From an uncultured Bacillota bacterium (GTDB taxonomy: Bacteria; Bacillota_I; Bacilli_A; RFN20; CAG-826): a DNA stretch of 64,000 nt. Location: assembly GCA_949299565.1 (NCBI GenBank), contig OX437086.1:290919-354918 (forward strand). The letters run 5' to 3'. Shown here one piece after another: positions 8,967-18,468 of this stretch. The translations under genes and the position numbers were made by a program. The notes under the pieces were generated by a model, which saw only the letters and a list, made by a program, of their open reading frames with translations, was not told where the DNA came from and did not search any database. Every line of letters begins with the position of its first letter. Within the stretch, counting starts at the first letter, position 1.

Positions 8967-11489
8967 ATGTTTCAAATTATAGAATTCTTGATTGATGGTT
9001 GTGAGCATCCCTTGGCGACATCTCTACGTCCGGTTTTTTCTTGGAAATATGAGAAAACAAGTGTCAACCAAGACTCCTATCAATTGCTCGTTAAAGACGA
9101 GAAAGATGGACGTTTAATGTGGGATTCAGGATGGCTTCATTCTGACCGAACATTTGGACTTATATATCGAGGGGCAACACTCGATACAAAAACAACCTAC
9201 GTTGTCACATTACGCGTCAAATCAATTAATGGCGATTTGAGCGAGGCGACAGCTTCCTTTGAAACTTGCTTAGGCGAAAAAGATTGGAAAGGTTCTTTTG
9301 TCGGTGTTCCCCAAGCTTGGTGTGGAGGCGCTTTGGCGCTTCGTAAAAGAATTCCCGCTTTTACGAGCCCAGTGAAGAAAGCGCGCGCTTATGTGGCGGC
9401 GATCGGCTATCACGAACTTTATATCAATGGCGAGAAGATCGGAAACGAAGTTCTTTGCCCACCCCAGAGCAATTATCAAAAAGTTGTTTATTATGAGACA
9501 TACGATGTCACATCAGCTTTGAAGGGCGACGGCGATGTTGTCGGCCTTTTAATCGGGAACGGCTGGTTTGGCGATCGCAAAGCCTTGATTCAATTGGATA
9601 TCGCCTTAGAAAGCGGTGAAAATCTTGAAATTCACAGCGAATGCAACGGCGGCTGGTGGTTCTCCTCCTCCCCGATTGTCTATAACTCTGTTTATAATGG
9701 CGAAACTTATGATGCGCGCATCGAGGACATTTATCCTGGCGGCTTCACAAATCCGAAATTGGAGGGTGAATATAATTATCAATGGTTTGGTTCTGTCAAT
9801 AGCCAGTGGCAACCAGAGACGCTTCGTCCGGCGATGAAACCCGGTATCGGAGAAACCGACACTCATGAAGGCAAATGCATCGCCACTTTAAGCGATGGTC
9901 ATCAAATTTATGATATCGGCGTCAATATTGCCGGTTACGCGGAGATTGTCGTTAATGGTCCGCGTGGCAGTTCCATTACTTTAAAGTTTGCCGAAACATT
10001 AAAAGAAGATGGTCATGCTGATCAAGCTAACCTCCGTTCAGCCCTTTCAAAAGATACTTATATTTTAAGAGGCGAAGGACAAGAACGTTATAAGCCGCGC
10101 TTTACATATCACGGCTTCCGCTATGTGGAAGTAATTTCCGAAGGCGGAGCAGAGCTTATTTCGCTCACCGGCATCCATGTTCATAACATCCTCGAAAGAG
10201 TTGGAAGTTTTACTTGTTCAGACGAATATTTGAACAATTTACACGAAATGGTTGTTCGGACCGAGCAAAACAACGAACATGGTTTATTGACTGATTGTCC
10301 GCAGCGTGATGAGCGTTTTGGCTGGCTCAACGATTTAAGCACCCGTGTTTTCCAGACTGTTTATAACTTTGATGCTGAGGCCTTGCTCAATAAAGTTGAG
10401 GATGATATTGCTTATGCCCAAGGCGAGGACGGAACCATCACAGATACCGCGCCTTATTACACAGGCGGTCGTCCAGCATGTCCGGTTTCGATTTCTTATT
10501 TGACGATGGCCTTGCTTTCTTACCATTTCTATGGCGATCGCGAGGTTTTAAGAACTCATTATCAAGGGCATAAAGATTGGGTCCATTATCTATTATCGCG
10601 TTCTGATAATTTCATCATGAATTACGCTTATTACGGCGACTGGGTAGCTTGCACGAATTTCCCAGACGCTACTTCAGATTTAATTTGCATTGCTTCAATT
10701 TTCCTCTATTGGCATCTCTTACTTTTAAAGGAAGAAGCAACGATTTTGCAGAAGAAAAAGGAAGCGCGACAATATGGCAGCCTAGCTAAAAAAGCGAAAG
10801 AGGCTCTTGTCGCTAAATATTTGCATGATGATCACTTCCATGAGGGAACGCAGGCCGAAGATGGTTTAGCGCTTTATCTCGATTTAGTGCCCGCCCGGCA
10901 AAGAGAAAAAGTATACGCTCATTTAAAGAACAGCATCATTGCTCATAATTATCATTTAACGACTGGAAATCAGGGTTATCGCCCAGTGATGTGCGTTTTA
11001 GCAGAGCACGGCGATATGGAACTTGTGCTCCAAGTTCTCCGCAATCCCGAATATCCGGGCTGGGGTTATATGGTCGCGAATGGTGCGACGAGCATTTGGG
11101 AACGTTGGGAGAAGGATAACCTCTCGGTTATGAATTCTTTTGATCACCCGATGTTCGGCAGCTTTGATCAATTGTTCTATCGCTACCTTGGCGGTTTGGC
11201 AATCGACGATATGATCGCTGGCGATTTGGACATCAAAGCGAGTTATGTCCCGTCTTTGAATCATGTCGATGTCACTTATCAAAGCCGTCGCGGCTTAATT
11301 TCCAGCAAGTGGAAACGTTTGAACCCGCAAGAGATTGAGCATGAAGTCGAAGTGCCTCCTAATACAAAGGTTCGCTTCTTTATTCCGAAGGGATATCGGG
11401 CATTCGTGAACGAAAAACCCTTCTATCGCACGCATGCGATTCTTAGAACCGGAACACACCACATTCTTTTGAAAAAGAAAGAAGGTTAA
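8967..11489 (+). CDS. Alpha-L-rhamnosidase, GH78 family
   Basis: 840-aa enzyme expected to remove terminal alpha-L-rhamnose. N-terminal beta-sandwich domains are followed by an (alpha/alpha)6 barrel with the family signature DCPQRDERFGWLNDL, which holds the acidic catalytic region, and a C-terminal beta domain. There is no signal peptide, so it acts in the cytoplasm on imported oligosaccharides. The ATG at 8967 has CGAGG upstream; the in-frame GTG at 8931 sits inside a stem-loop and is rejected. It is 8 bp before rhaA, so substrate release and rhamnose catabolism should be co-expressed. Confidence 0.92.
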   Translation: MFQIIEFLIDGCEHPLATSLRPVFSWKYEKTSVNQDSYQLLVKDEKDGRLMWDSGWLHSDRTFGLIYRGATLDTKTTYVVTLRVKSINGDLSEATASFETCLGEKDWKGSFVGVPQAWCGGALALRKRIPAFTSPVKKARAYVAAIGYHELYINGEKIGNEVLCPPQSNYQKVVYYETYDVTSALKGDGDVVGLLIGNGWFGDRKALIQLDIALESGENLEIHSECNGGWWFSSSPIVYNSVYNGETYDARIEDIYPGGFTNPKLEGEYNYQWFGSVNSQWQPETLRPAMKPGIGETDTHEGKCIATLSDGHQIYDIGVNIAGYAEIVVNGPRGSSITLKFAETLKEDGHADQANLRSALSKDTYILRGEGQERYKPRFTYHGFRYVEVISEGGAELISLTGIHVHNILERVGSFTCSDEYLNNLHEMVVRTEQNNEHGLLTDCPQRDERFGWLNDLSTRVFQTVYNFDAEALLNKVEDDIAYAQGEDGTITDTAPYYTGGRPACPVSISYLTMALLSYHFYGDREVLRTHYQGHKDWVHYLLSRSDNFIMNYAYYGDWVACTNFPDATSDLICIASIFLYWHLLLLKEEATILQKKKEARQYGSLAKKAKEALVAKYLHDDHFHEGTQAEDGLALYLDLVPARQREKVYAHLKNSIIAHNYHLTTGNQGYRPVMCVLAEHGDMELVLQVLRNPEYPGWGYMVANGATSIWERWEKDNLSVMNSFDHPMFGSFDQLFYRYLGGLAIDDMIAGDLDIKASYVPSLNHVDVTYQSRRGLISSKWKRLNPQEIEHEVEVPPNTKVRFFIPKGYRAFVNEKPFYRTHAILRTGTHHILLKKKEG

Positions 11490-11497
11490 GAAAATCT

Positions 11498-12760
11498 ATG
11501 GATAAAAAAACTATTACAAAAGCCTACGAAGAAGCTAAAAAGATATACGCGGAATATGGCGTTGATACTGATGAAGTTTTAAAGCAATTTGCCTCCATCA
11601 GCGTTTCGCTTCATTGCTGGGCTGGCGATGACATTAAGGGTTTTGAAGATTTAGGCGATGTTAAATCTGAAAACGTCGTTACTGGTTCTTATCCTTATCG
11701 TGCAAGAAACGGTGAAGAACTGCGGATGGATATCGAGAAAGCCTTTTCCTATTCGCCTCTTTCCCCGCGCGTGAGTCTTCATTCAATGTATCACGAGAGC
11801 AAATCTCCGCGAAACGATTTGACGATTGAAGATTTCAGAACTTGGGTTGATTGGGCGAAAAAGAATCATTATGGTCTTGATTTCAATACCTCGTTCTTTA
11901 CGCATCCGATGATGAAAGACGGGATGTCGGTCGCGTCATTAGACAAAGAAACACGCGATTATTGGATCAAAGCCGGCATCGACTCGCGGAAAATCTCGGT
12001 GGCGATTGGAAAAGAATTAGGTACAGCCTGCTGGAATAATTTCTGGTTCCCAGATGGTTTGAAAGACGTTCCAGCCAATCGCGCTTTATATCGGGAATTG
12101 CTTAAGGATTCGCTCGATCAAATTTTCGCAGTTCCTTATAGCGAAGAAGAAAAGAAATATGCCGTCGATTGCTTAGAGGGCAAATGGTTTGGCATCGGCA
12201 CGGAAAGTTTCGTGGTCGGCAGCCATGAGTTCTATCTCGGTTATTGTGCGAAAAACCATGTTGGTCTCACTCTCGACAGCGGGCACTTTAGACCTTCAGA
12301 AGATATCGGCGATAAAATCAGCGCGGTTTTCCCTTTTGTCGACAACGTGATGCTTCACGTTTCACGCGGAATTCATTGGGATTCTGATCATGTGGTCATT
12401 GAAGATGATGGTCTTCAAGGCATCATGAATGAGTTGAAACGCGGAAATTACTTTGGAAAGGTTCATATTGCCCTCGATTATTTCGACGCGACGATTTCCC
12501 GGGTTTTCAGTTGGGTGATTGGACTTAGAGCGACGGCCAAAGCGATTTTAAAAGCTCTTCTAGAACCGACCGCTCTTCTTCAAAAGGCTGAGCGTGAGAA
12601 CAATTTCACGAGCCGTCTTTACTTGTTGGAAGAACAGAACAATCTTCCCTTCAATGCTGTGTGGCAGTATCTCTTGATGGAAAAAGGCATTGTCAGCGGT
12701 CTTGAACTTGAAAAAGAACTCTTCGAATATCAAGAAACAGTTCAAAAAGTACGTGGTTAA
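11498..12760 (+). CDS. rhaA: L-rhamnose isomerase
   Basis: Converts L-rhamnose to L-rhamnulose, the first step of the phosphorylating rhamnose pathway. The 420-aa length matches the family (E. coli 419). Recognisable segments include SVSLHCWAGDDIKGFE near the N-terminus, the metal-binding region around TLDSGHFRP, and HVSRGIHWDSDHVV in the C-terminal half. It is followed after 24 bp by rhaD and then rhaB, giving an A-D-B order instead of the B-A-D of enterics. Confidence 0.97.
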   Translation: MDKKTITKAYEEAKKIYAEYGVDTDEVLKQFASISVSLHCWAGDDIKGFEDLGDVKSENVVTGSYPYRARNGEELRMDIEKAFSYSPLSPRVSLHSMYHESKSPRNDLTIEDFRTWVDWAKKNHYGLDFNTSFFTHPMMKDGMSVASLDKETRDYWIKAGIDSRKISVAIGKELGTACWNNFWFPDGLKDVPANRALYRELLKDSLDQIFAVPYSEEEKKYAVDCLEGKWFGIGTESFVVGSHEFYLGYCAKNHVGLTLDSGHFRPSEDIGDKISAVFPFVDNVMLHVSRGIHWDSDHVVIEDDGLQGIMNELKRGNYFGKVHIALDYFDATISRVFSWVIGLRATAKAILKALLEPTALLQKAERENNFTSRLYLLEEQNNLPFNAVWQYLLMEKGIVSGLELEKELFEYQETVQKVRG

Positions 12761-12784
12761 TAAAATAAAGGAGTATTTATAAAT

Positions 12785-13606
12785 ATGGCACATCCAGTTG
12801 AAGAAGCACGTGAATTCCGTGATTATCTCGCCATCATTGGTCGGATGTATGACCTTGGCTGGGATGAAAGAAATGGTGGGAATGTTTCCTACTTGTTAAG
12901 CGAAGAAACAATCGAGAAATATTTGGACGGCGGAAAAAAGATTATCAGAAGAATTCCGCTTCCGATGGAAGCTGATCCAATCATGAAGGGGCGGGTTATT
13001 TTATGCACCGGTACCGGCAAATTCTTCCGCAACGTCCCGCGTTATCCTTCTGAATGCGTCGGAATTTTCAGAATTGCCGATAATTTGAAAGAAGTAGAAT
13101 TGCTTTATGGCTTCGATAACAATGCTTGCTTCACTTCGGAAATTTATGCACATTTGATGTGTCACGCGACGCGTCTTAAAAAAGATCCGGAGAACCGTGT
13201 CATTCTCCACACGCACCCGACGAATTTGATTGCTTTGTCGCAAATTCATAGTGCGGATGATCGCGAATTAACTGTCGATTTGTGGCGCATGATGACCGAA
13301 TGCGTTGTCGTTTTCCCGGATGGCATTGGCGTTCTTCCGTGGATGGTTTGCGGCACTGACGAAATCGGTCGTGCGACCGCTAAAAAGATGGAAGAACATC
13401 GTTTGGTTTTATGGTCGATCCATGGAATTTACGGAGCTGGCCCAAGTTTAGACGATGCTTTCGGCTTAGTGGAAACGGCTGAGAAAGCAGCGGAAATTTA
13501 TTTGAAAGTTTTACCTTACAAACTTAAAAACATCATGACTGACGAAGATATTAAGGCAGTGGCTAAGCGTTTCGACTTAACGCCGTTCCCCGGTTATCTT
13601 TCCTGA
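12785..13606 (+). CDS. rhaD: Rhamnulose-1-phosphate aldolase
   Basis: Class II zinc aldolase that splits L-rhamnulose 1-phosphate into dihydroxyacetone phosphate and L-lactaldehyde. Length 273 aa (E. coli 274). Zinc ligands are visible in LHTHPTNLIAL and in WSIHGIYGAGPSLDDAFG; GTGKFFRNVP forms the phosphate-binding region. AAAGGAG precedes the ATG. No lactaldehyde reductase or dehydrogenase gene is seen in the window, so that end-product must be handled by a gene elsewhere. Confidence 0.97.
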   Translation: MAHPVEEAREFRDYLAIIGRMYDLGWDERNGGNVSYLLSEETIEKYLDGGKKIIRRIPLPMEADPIMKGRVILCTGTGKFFRNVPRYPSECVGIFRIADNLKEVELLYGFDNNACFTSEIYAHLMCHATRLKKDPENRVILHTHPTNLIALSQIHSADDRELTVDLWRMMTECVVVFPDGIGVLPWMVCGTDEIGRATAKKMEEHRLVLWSIHGIYGAGPSLDDAFGLVETAEKAAEIYLKVLPYKLKNIMTDEDIKAVAKRFDLTPFPGYLS

Positions 13607-13616
13607 GGTAAGTCTC

Positions 13617-14927
13617 TTGATACAAGCAGCGGTTGATTTAGGCGCTTCAAGCGGGCGCCTCCTTTTGGAAATCGGTTTAGAGGATAGAATCTTCTATAAG
13701 GAAATTCGCCGTTTTAAGACGCCGAGTTTCACATTGAATGGTCGTTTGTTTTGGGATGTTGATCGTCTTCTCGAAGAAATTATTCTCGGTTTGAAGGAAG
13801 CTCGCCATCTCGGGTATCAGGCGGAACGGCTCTGCATCACCTCATTTGGTGTTGACTATGCGCTTCTTGATGAAAATGGACATTTGATTGGCGAGGGCGT
13901 TTCTTCTTATCGCGATCCGAAGCGGGGTTTAAGAGGGCAAAAAGAATTCTTAACTCCTGAAAAGCAATTTCTTTTAAGCGGCGTTCAGCCACAAATTTAT
14001 AACTCGATATATTCTCTTTATGAGGATTATAAAGACGGGCGGTTAGATAATGTTGCGCATATTTTGATGTTGCCAGCCTATCTTTCTTATCGTTTGACTG
14101 GCGTTATGGCAAATGAGGTTTCCTCTTTATCGACAAGCGGAATCCTCGATGTTAAAAACTGTCAATTGATTCCTCAACTTTTAGAAACCTTGAATTTAAA
14201 AGAAGATGTTTTCCTTCCGCTTTATAAGGCCGGAACTTTGCTCGGGAAAACAAATAGCGAAATCAGCGAAAAGATCGGTTATGCCTTAGACGTCTATTTG
14301 ACGCTCGGTCACGATACCGCTGCGGCTTTTTATGGATCAAACGCAAAAGAAGACGAACTGCTTTTATCGAGCGGAACTTGGTCGCTTTTAGGTTCCTATC
14401 TTTCTAGTCCTTTACGCGATTTATCTGTTTATAAGGCCGGTTTCACCAATGAACTGAGTTATCCGGGAATGATTCGCTTTTTGAAGAATATTCCCGGCAT
14501 GTACATCGTCAATCGAACTTTAGCGGAATTACCGGGCAACATCAGTCCGGCCAAAGCCGTTGAAATGGCGCGCGCAGTGAAAGAAGAAACGCCGGTCTTC
14601 GATCCGTGTGACGATCGTTTCTTAAACCCGGAATCAATGATTGAGGAGATAAAAAAAGCTCTCCGTGAAAATGGCTTTGATGGTGATTTAGAAGCGCCGG
14701 TTCTATTTAAGACTATTTACACTTCCTTGGCTATTTCTTACGCCCATGCAATTCAAGAAATTGAAAGCTTGACGGGACATCACTATAAAACATTAGTGAT
14801 CTTCGGTGGCGGTTCAAAGAACGAACTTCTCAATGAATTGACATGCAAGATTGCAAAAGTCGCAGTCTTCAAAGGTCCGAGCGAGGCTACTTCGCTTGGC
14901 GCTTTAAAAGCAATAAAGAACAAATAA
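13617..14927 (+). CDS. rhaB: Rhamnulokinase
   Basis: FGGY-family kinase that phosphorylates L-rhamnulose. N-terminal AAVDLGASSGRLLL is the phosphate-binding loop of the sugar-kinase fold; GHDTAAAF and the C-terminal IFGGGSKNELLNEL are also typical. At 436 aa it is somewhat shorter than E. coli RhaB (489). The start is a TTG 10 bp past the rhaD stop; TGAGGTAAG, overlapping that stop, supplies the Shine-Dalgarno, and no ATG is placed better. The weak start probably lowers kinase relative to isomerase. Confidence 0.95.
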   Translation: MIQAAVDLGASSGRLLLEIGLEDRIFYKEIRRFKTPSFTLNGRLFWDVDRLLEEIILGLKEARHLGYQAERLCITSFGVDYALLDENGHLIGEGVSSYRDPKRGLRGQKEFLTPEKQFLLSGVQPQIYNSIYSLYEDYKDGRLDNVAHILMLPAYLSYRLTGVMANEVSSLSTSGILDVKNCQLIPQLLETLNLKEDVFLPLYKAGTLLGKTNSEISEKIGYALDVYLTLGHDTAAAFYGSNAKEDELLLSSGTWSLLGSYLSSPLRDLSVYKAGFTNELSYPGMIRFLKNIPGMYIVNRTLAELPGNISPAKAVEMARAVKEETPVFDPCDDRFLNPESMIEEIKKALRENGFDGDLEAPVLFKTIYTSLAISYAHAIQEIESLTGHHYKTLVIFGGGSKNELLNELTCKIAKVAVFKGPSEATSLGALKAIKNK

Positions 14928-14930
14928 ACA

Positions 14931-16082
14931 ATGTGGGGTCATAATTTCTTATTATCGCGAGAAGTTCCTAATTATCCCGAGATTTCGTCTTGGGCTTTAG
15001 TGGGCGCACCGTATAAGGGACGACTGACCCTTTTTCATGCTTATTTAGCAACTCCGAAAATCAAAAAAGGAGCGCCCGGAATTCTTTTAATTCATGGCGG
15101 AGGTGGACATTCTTTTCTTGAATGGGCCAAAAAATATCAAGAAGAAGGATATTACGCTTTAACGCTTGATTGGGGCGGTTTTTTCCCGACTGGTTTAGAT
15201 GCTGGTAAGAACGAATTAGATGAACGTTGGAAACGTTCGTTGCCGCTTTGGCTTTTAGGCTCTAATTACACAATTTTGCCGCCTTTTTCTGAGGATTTTG
15301 CGAAGATGAAGTTGGAAGAAGGCTGGCTTTATCAGGCTACACAGGCTTCGCTTCATGCCTTCTCTTTCTTAAAGCAACAAGAAGGAATCGATCAGGAGAG
15401 GATTGGTGTTTTCGGCATATCGTGGGGTTCAGTCATTACTTCGATTTTAATCGGTTTATGCCAGGATTTCGCTTTTGCAATCAATGGTTACGGCGGGGGA
15501 TTTTTAGGCGCTTCGCGAGGCTGGATTTCCTCTTCTTTTAATTACGAAAAAATCGATCCTTTTTATCAGGCTGAACGCAATTTGTCTAAATATCAAAAAC
15601 CGATTCTTTATGTTGGGGGCGATAACGATAATTTCTTTGATCCTTATTCATTATCGCAAAGTTATTTAGCTAATCAAAATCCGCATAGCAATTTCGCCCT
15701 CAAACATCATTTTCCGCATTCACATGGTCACGCATATAACGCGCTTGAAGTTAAATACTTTCTCGCTTCTCTTTCTTCTAGCGATTATTTGTTACCACGT
15801 GTTCCAACTTTTCCAAAAGACGGCGAGTTCGCGTTTTCTTTAGAAAGAAAAGAGCGAGCCTATATTTTTAAATCCGCCTCCCTTTATTATTTATTGGAAG
15901 AGATGGATTACAGCAAAAAGCAGGGTTTTGTCAGCACATGGTACAATTTCCCTCTTCTTTATGAAAACGGAGTTTTGAAAGGAAAAATGCCCGATAAATA
16001 TGCTTATGCTTATTTAAGTCTTGTTTATCACGTGGGAGAAGAGGAAATTGTCGTTGCTTCTCCTCTACAAAAACGGACCTGA
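14931..16082 (+). CDS. Alpha/beta hydrolase, probable carbohydrate esterase-like enzyme
   Basis: 383-aa alpha/beta hydrolase of the dienelactone-hydrolase/acetyl-xylan-esterase group. LLIHGGGG supplies the oxyanion region, GISWGS is the nucleophile elbow (GXSXG), VGGDNDNFFDP likely carries the acid and SHGHAYNA the histidine. No signal peptide is present. It follows rhaB by 3 bp with no separate Shine-Dalgarno, so it is part of the rhamnose operon. A role in removing acetyl or other esters from the imported rhamnose-containing oligosaccharide is inferred from context only. Confidence 0.75.
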   Translation: MWGHNFLLSREVPNYPEISSWALVGAPYKGRLTLFHAYLATPKIKKGAPGILLIHGGGGHSFLEWAKKYQEEGYYALTLDWGGFFPTGLDAGKNELDERWKRSLPLWLLGSNYTILPPFSEDFAKMKLEEGWLYQATQASLHAFSFLKQQEGIDQERIGVFGISWGSVITSILIGLCQDFAFAINGYGGGFLGASRGWISSSFNYEKIDPFYQAERNLSKYQKPILYVGGDNDNFFDPYSLSQSYLANQNPHSNFALKHHFPHSHGHAYNALEVKYFLASLSSSDYLLPRVPTFPKDGEFAFSLERKERAYIFKSASLYYLLEEMDYSKKQGFVSTWYNFPLLYENGVLKGKMPDKYAYAYLSLVYHVGEEEIVVASPLQKRT

Positions 16083-16093
16083 ATTGGTATAAT
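16064..16093 (+). promoter_or_regulatory. Promoter of gpmA
   Basis: A consensus TATAAT (16088-16093) with a weak -35 (TCTACA, 18-bp spacer) lies 27 bp before the gpmA ATG and just after the esterase stop, marking the start of a new transcription unit. Confidence 0.55.
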
Positions 16094-16120
16094 CCATTAC
16101 TGTAAAGAAGGGTGGAAAAG

Positions 16121-16828
16121 ATGATTAAATTAGTACTCATTCGTCATGGGCAATCCGCATGGAACCTCGAGAACAAATTTACGGGTTGGACCGATGTTGA
16201 TCTCTCACCAAAGGGAGTGGAAGAAGCTAAAGCTGCCGGACGTCTTTTAAAGGAAAAAGGCTATAGTTTCGATGTCGCTTATAGTTCTGTTTTAAAAAGA
16301 GCAAATCGGACGATGGATTTAGCTTTAGAAGAATTAGGGGAAGGCGATATTGAAAAGCATTATTCGTGGCGTCTTAACGAACGGCATTATGGAGCGCTTC
16401 AAGGACTCAACAAAGCCGAAAGCGCCAAAAAATGGGGCGATGAACAAGTTCATATTTGGCGGAGAAGCGCTGATGTTCGACCGCCGGCTTTGACTAAAGA
16501 TGATGAACGCTGGCCGGGAAATCAAAAAGAATATTTGGATCTTGTGAAAAAAGGCGAGATGAGCGAAAAGGATTTACCGCTTACTGAATGCTTAGTCGAC
16601 ACCGCTAAGCGGGTGAAGCCTTATTTTGATCAAGAGATTGCGCCGGCGATTAAAAACGGCAAGCGCGTTTTAATTGCTGCACACGGAAATTCATTGAGAG
16701 CTTTGGTGATGGAATTAGAACATCTCAGCGCAGAGGAAATCGTCGCCGTTGAGATTCCGACCGGCAAGCCGCTAGTCTATGAATTAGACGAAAAGACTCT
16801 CGAAGTTCTTGATAAATATTATCTCTGA
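16121..16828 (+). CDS. gpmA: 2,3-bisphosphoglycerate-dependent phosphoglycerate mutase
   Basis: Glycolytic enzyme interconverting 3- and 2-phosphoglycerate. RHGQSAWN carries the phosphohistidine, [12 protein letters not shown] the substrate loop and HGNSLRAL the second histidine. The ATG at 16121 is chosen over an in-frame GTG at 16112 because GAAGGGTGG sits just upstream. Length 235 aa. It has its own promoter and terminator and is therefore monocistronic. Confidence 0.97.
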   Translation: MIKLVLIRHGQSAWNLENKFTGWTDVDLSPKGVEEAKAAGRLLKEKGYSFDVAYSSVLKRANRTMDLALEELGEGDIEKHYSWRLNERHYGALQGLNKAESAKKWGDEQVHIWRRSADVRPPALTKDDERWPGNQKEYLDLVKKGEMSEKDLPLTECLVDTAKRVKPYFDQEIAPAIKNGKRVLIAAHGNSLRALVMELEHLSAEEIVAVEIPTGKPLVYELDEKTLEVLDKYYL

Positions 16829-16855
16829 TTTTTCCCGAAAAACTTTATTGAGAAT

Positions 16856-16884
16856 GGCCTCCTTAAAACGGAGGCCTTCTTTTT
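16856..16884 (+). terminator. Intrinsic terminator of gpmA
   Basis: GGCCTCC, a 7-base loop and GGAGGCC are followed by TTCTTTTT. Confidence 0.9.
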
Positions 16885-16910
16885 AAAATGCCTAGATATT
16901 GGGAGAAATT

Positions 16911-16979
16911 ATGATTGAAAAGATGCGTTTTTTGCATATTTATTTTCAAATTCATGAAAAATTCGACCTTTTCTTGTAA
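16911..16979 (+). CDS. Possible 22-aa small ORF or leader peptide
   Basis: ATG preceded by GGGAG six bases upstream, then 22 codons to TAA. The peptide is rich in Phe, His and Leu (FLHIYFQIHEKF). Its stop codon lies inside a perfect cre box and its 5' part contains an ATGC...GCAT inverted repeat. It could be a chance ORF; conservation would be needed to believe it. Confidence 0.25.
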   Translation: MIEKMRFLHIYFQIHEKFDLFL

Positions 16980-16988
16980 GCGCTATCA
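16975..16988. promoter_or_regulatory. Perfect cre (CcpA) site
   Basis: TGTAAGCGCTATCA fits every position of TGWAANCGNTNWCA. It overlaps a candidate -10 (TATCAA, 16984-16989) that is 16 bp from TTCGAC (16962-16967). A site on top of the -10 would repress, so the membrane-protein genes that follow are predicted to be catabolite-repressed. Confidence 0.65.
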
Positions 16989-17026
16989 AGCGAGTGATAA
17001 CCTATGACCGGAGGTTTGTTCAAAAT

Positions 17027-17740
17027 ATGGCAGAAAATGAAAAAAATAAATATGATCTGCAGATGAATGATCGACCGATGAATTTTCGCGAACGGATTGT
17101 CGATTTTTTTAGACGTCCGAAAGTAGTAAGAAAAGAAAAGTTTCAATTCAAGGTCAAATATAACAAGCATCGTTTAATCGCTGGACTGATTTTGATTGCT
17201 CTTTCCCTCTTCTTCATCGCTCTTTTGGCGTGTCCTGCCGAAGATGTGACATTAGTTGGTGCGGCCGATGACGTGGTCATGACTACCGATCGTTATGTTC
17301 GTTCTTTCTTTGAGTTAATCGGCGATGTTGGCAATATGTCTCTTTTAGGTACTACCTATCAAGGGATGGAAGGCTTTGCTGGTCTGACCGCCATCCTTCT
17401 TCTTTCTTTTGCTGGTTTAGCGATTATTCTCGGCGTTCTTTTGATTCTCTTTGATTCGAAGTTCTTAAAAAATTGTGTGTTCATTGCTCCGATCTTCTTA
17501 GGAATTTTCTCGATCTTCTGCGCCATCATCAGTCTTATTTCTGCTAGCTTGACAGCAAACGATATGACTGGCAGCGGCGTTATTGATGGAATAGAAGTTT
17601 CAATCACGAGCACCGGTCTTAGCACTGGCGGTATTGTTTTCCTTGTCTTTGGCGTTTTAACCCTTGCGCTTTGGGCTACCTATCGTTACCGCATTTTGGA
17701 GTTTATCAAAGAAATTAAAATCTACCGCACCGAGGGATAA
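17027..17740 (+). CDS. Four-span membrane protein, paralogue 1 of 3
   Basis: 237 aa of unknown function. The ATG at 17027 follows GGAGG; an in-frame GTG at 16994 is rejected. About 45 charged cytoplasmic residues come first, then four predicted spans. It shares with the next two genes a CPAE/SPA turn after span 1, a FFELIGDVGN segment, a FxGLT segment before span 2 and a GGIVFLVFGVLTL final span. The fold layout suggests a small integral membrane protein; nothing catalytic is visible. It lies downstream of a cre site. Confidence 0.75.
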   Translation: MAENEKNKYDLQMNDRPMNFRERIVDFFRRPKVVRKEKFQFKVKYNKHRLIAGLILIALSLFFIALLACPAEDVTLVGAADDVVMTTDRYVRSFFELIGDVGNMSLLGTTYQGMEGFAGLTAILLLSFAGLAIILGVLLILFDSKFLKNCVFIAPIFLGIFSIFCAIISLISASLTANDMTGSGVIDGIEVSITSTGLSTGGIVFLVFGVLTLALWATYRYRILEFIKEIKIYRTEG

Positions 17741-17793
17741 TTTACTATAATCATTAAGAACTTAAAGTTTGGTATAAATAGGAGGTAACATAT

Positions 17794-18327
17794 ATGACCA
17801 AGCCAAGTCTCCAACGCATCGTTGTCGGATCCATCATGGGAGGTGTTTATCTACTTCTTCTCATCTTAATGGTCTGTCCAGCCGAGACTCTTTCTATCAT
17901 GGGTTTATCTCAGAGTGTCTCGTTCTTCGACCTTATGGGTGCTGTCGGGAATCTTCAGTATTTCGGCGATTCTTTGTATATAGGATTTGAAGCCTTCACA
18001 GGCTTACTCAGCATCATCCTTTTAATTGTTCTTATCGGTGGAATTATTCTCTCAGTTCTCTTCATTTTCATGAAGCATCCACGCGTTAAAAAGGAAGCTG
18101 TCAATTATCCACTCAGCGTCGGTGTTTATCTTATCATCACTGGTATCTTTGCCTTGGTGAGTGCCTCTTTAGCGGCAGGCGAACTCAATAACCAAGGAGG
18201 ACAAGGACTCGTTGATTTCATGAGTGGCGGCGGCATCTGCTTCATGATCTTCGGTGTTCTTCTTATTGTGGCGTGGTTTGTCCTCCGCAAAAAGCTTGAT
18301 AAAATTCTTAAAGAAAAAGCCGAATAA
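17794..18327 (+). CDS. Four-span membrane protein, paralogue 2 of 3
   Basis: 177 aa, without the long N-terminal tail of paralogue 1. AGGAGGTAAC just before the ATG is a very strong Shine-Dalgarno. Shared landmarks are VCPAETLSIMG, FFDLMGAVGNLQYFG, FEAFTGLLSIILL and FMSGGGICFMIFGVLLI, and a basic C-terminal tail. TATAAA at 17771-17776 may give it its own promoter. Function unknown. Confidence 0.75.
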   Translation: MTKPSLQRIVVGSIMGGVYLLLLILMVCPAETLSIMGLSQSVSFFDLMGAVGNLQYFGDSLYIGFEAFTGLLSIILLIVLIGGIILSVLFIFMKHPRVKKEAVNYPLSVGVYLIITGIFALVSASLAAGELNNQGGQGLVDFMSGGGICFMIFGVLLIVAWFVLRKKLDKILKEKAE

Positions 18328-18350
18328 AACATTTTGACTTCAAAATAAAG

Positions 18351-18381
18351 AAGAGTTCCTGGAAGGAACTCTTTTCTTTTT
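18351..18381 (+). terminator. Intrinsic terminator after paralogue 2
   Basis: AAGAGTTCC, a 5-base loop and GGAACTCTT followed by TTCTTTTT. The stem sequence is the same as that of the terminator after paralogue 3. Confidence 0.88.
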
Positions 18382-18468
18382 GGAGGTTACATTCTTTAAT
18401 ATCTTGACTTTGTTGGGGGGTCTATACTTGGTTTATAGGTCAACTGATTCATAGTTGAGGTGGTAATT

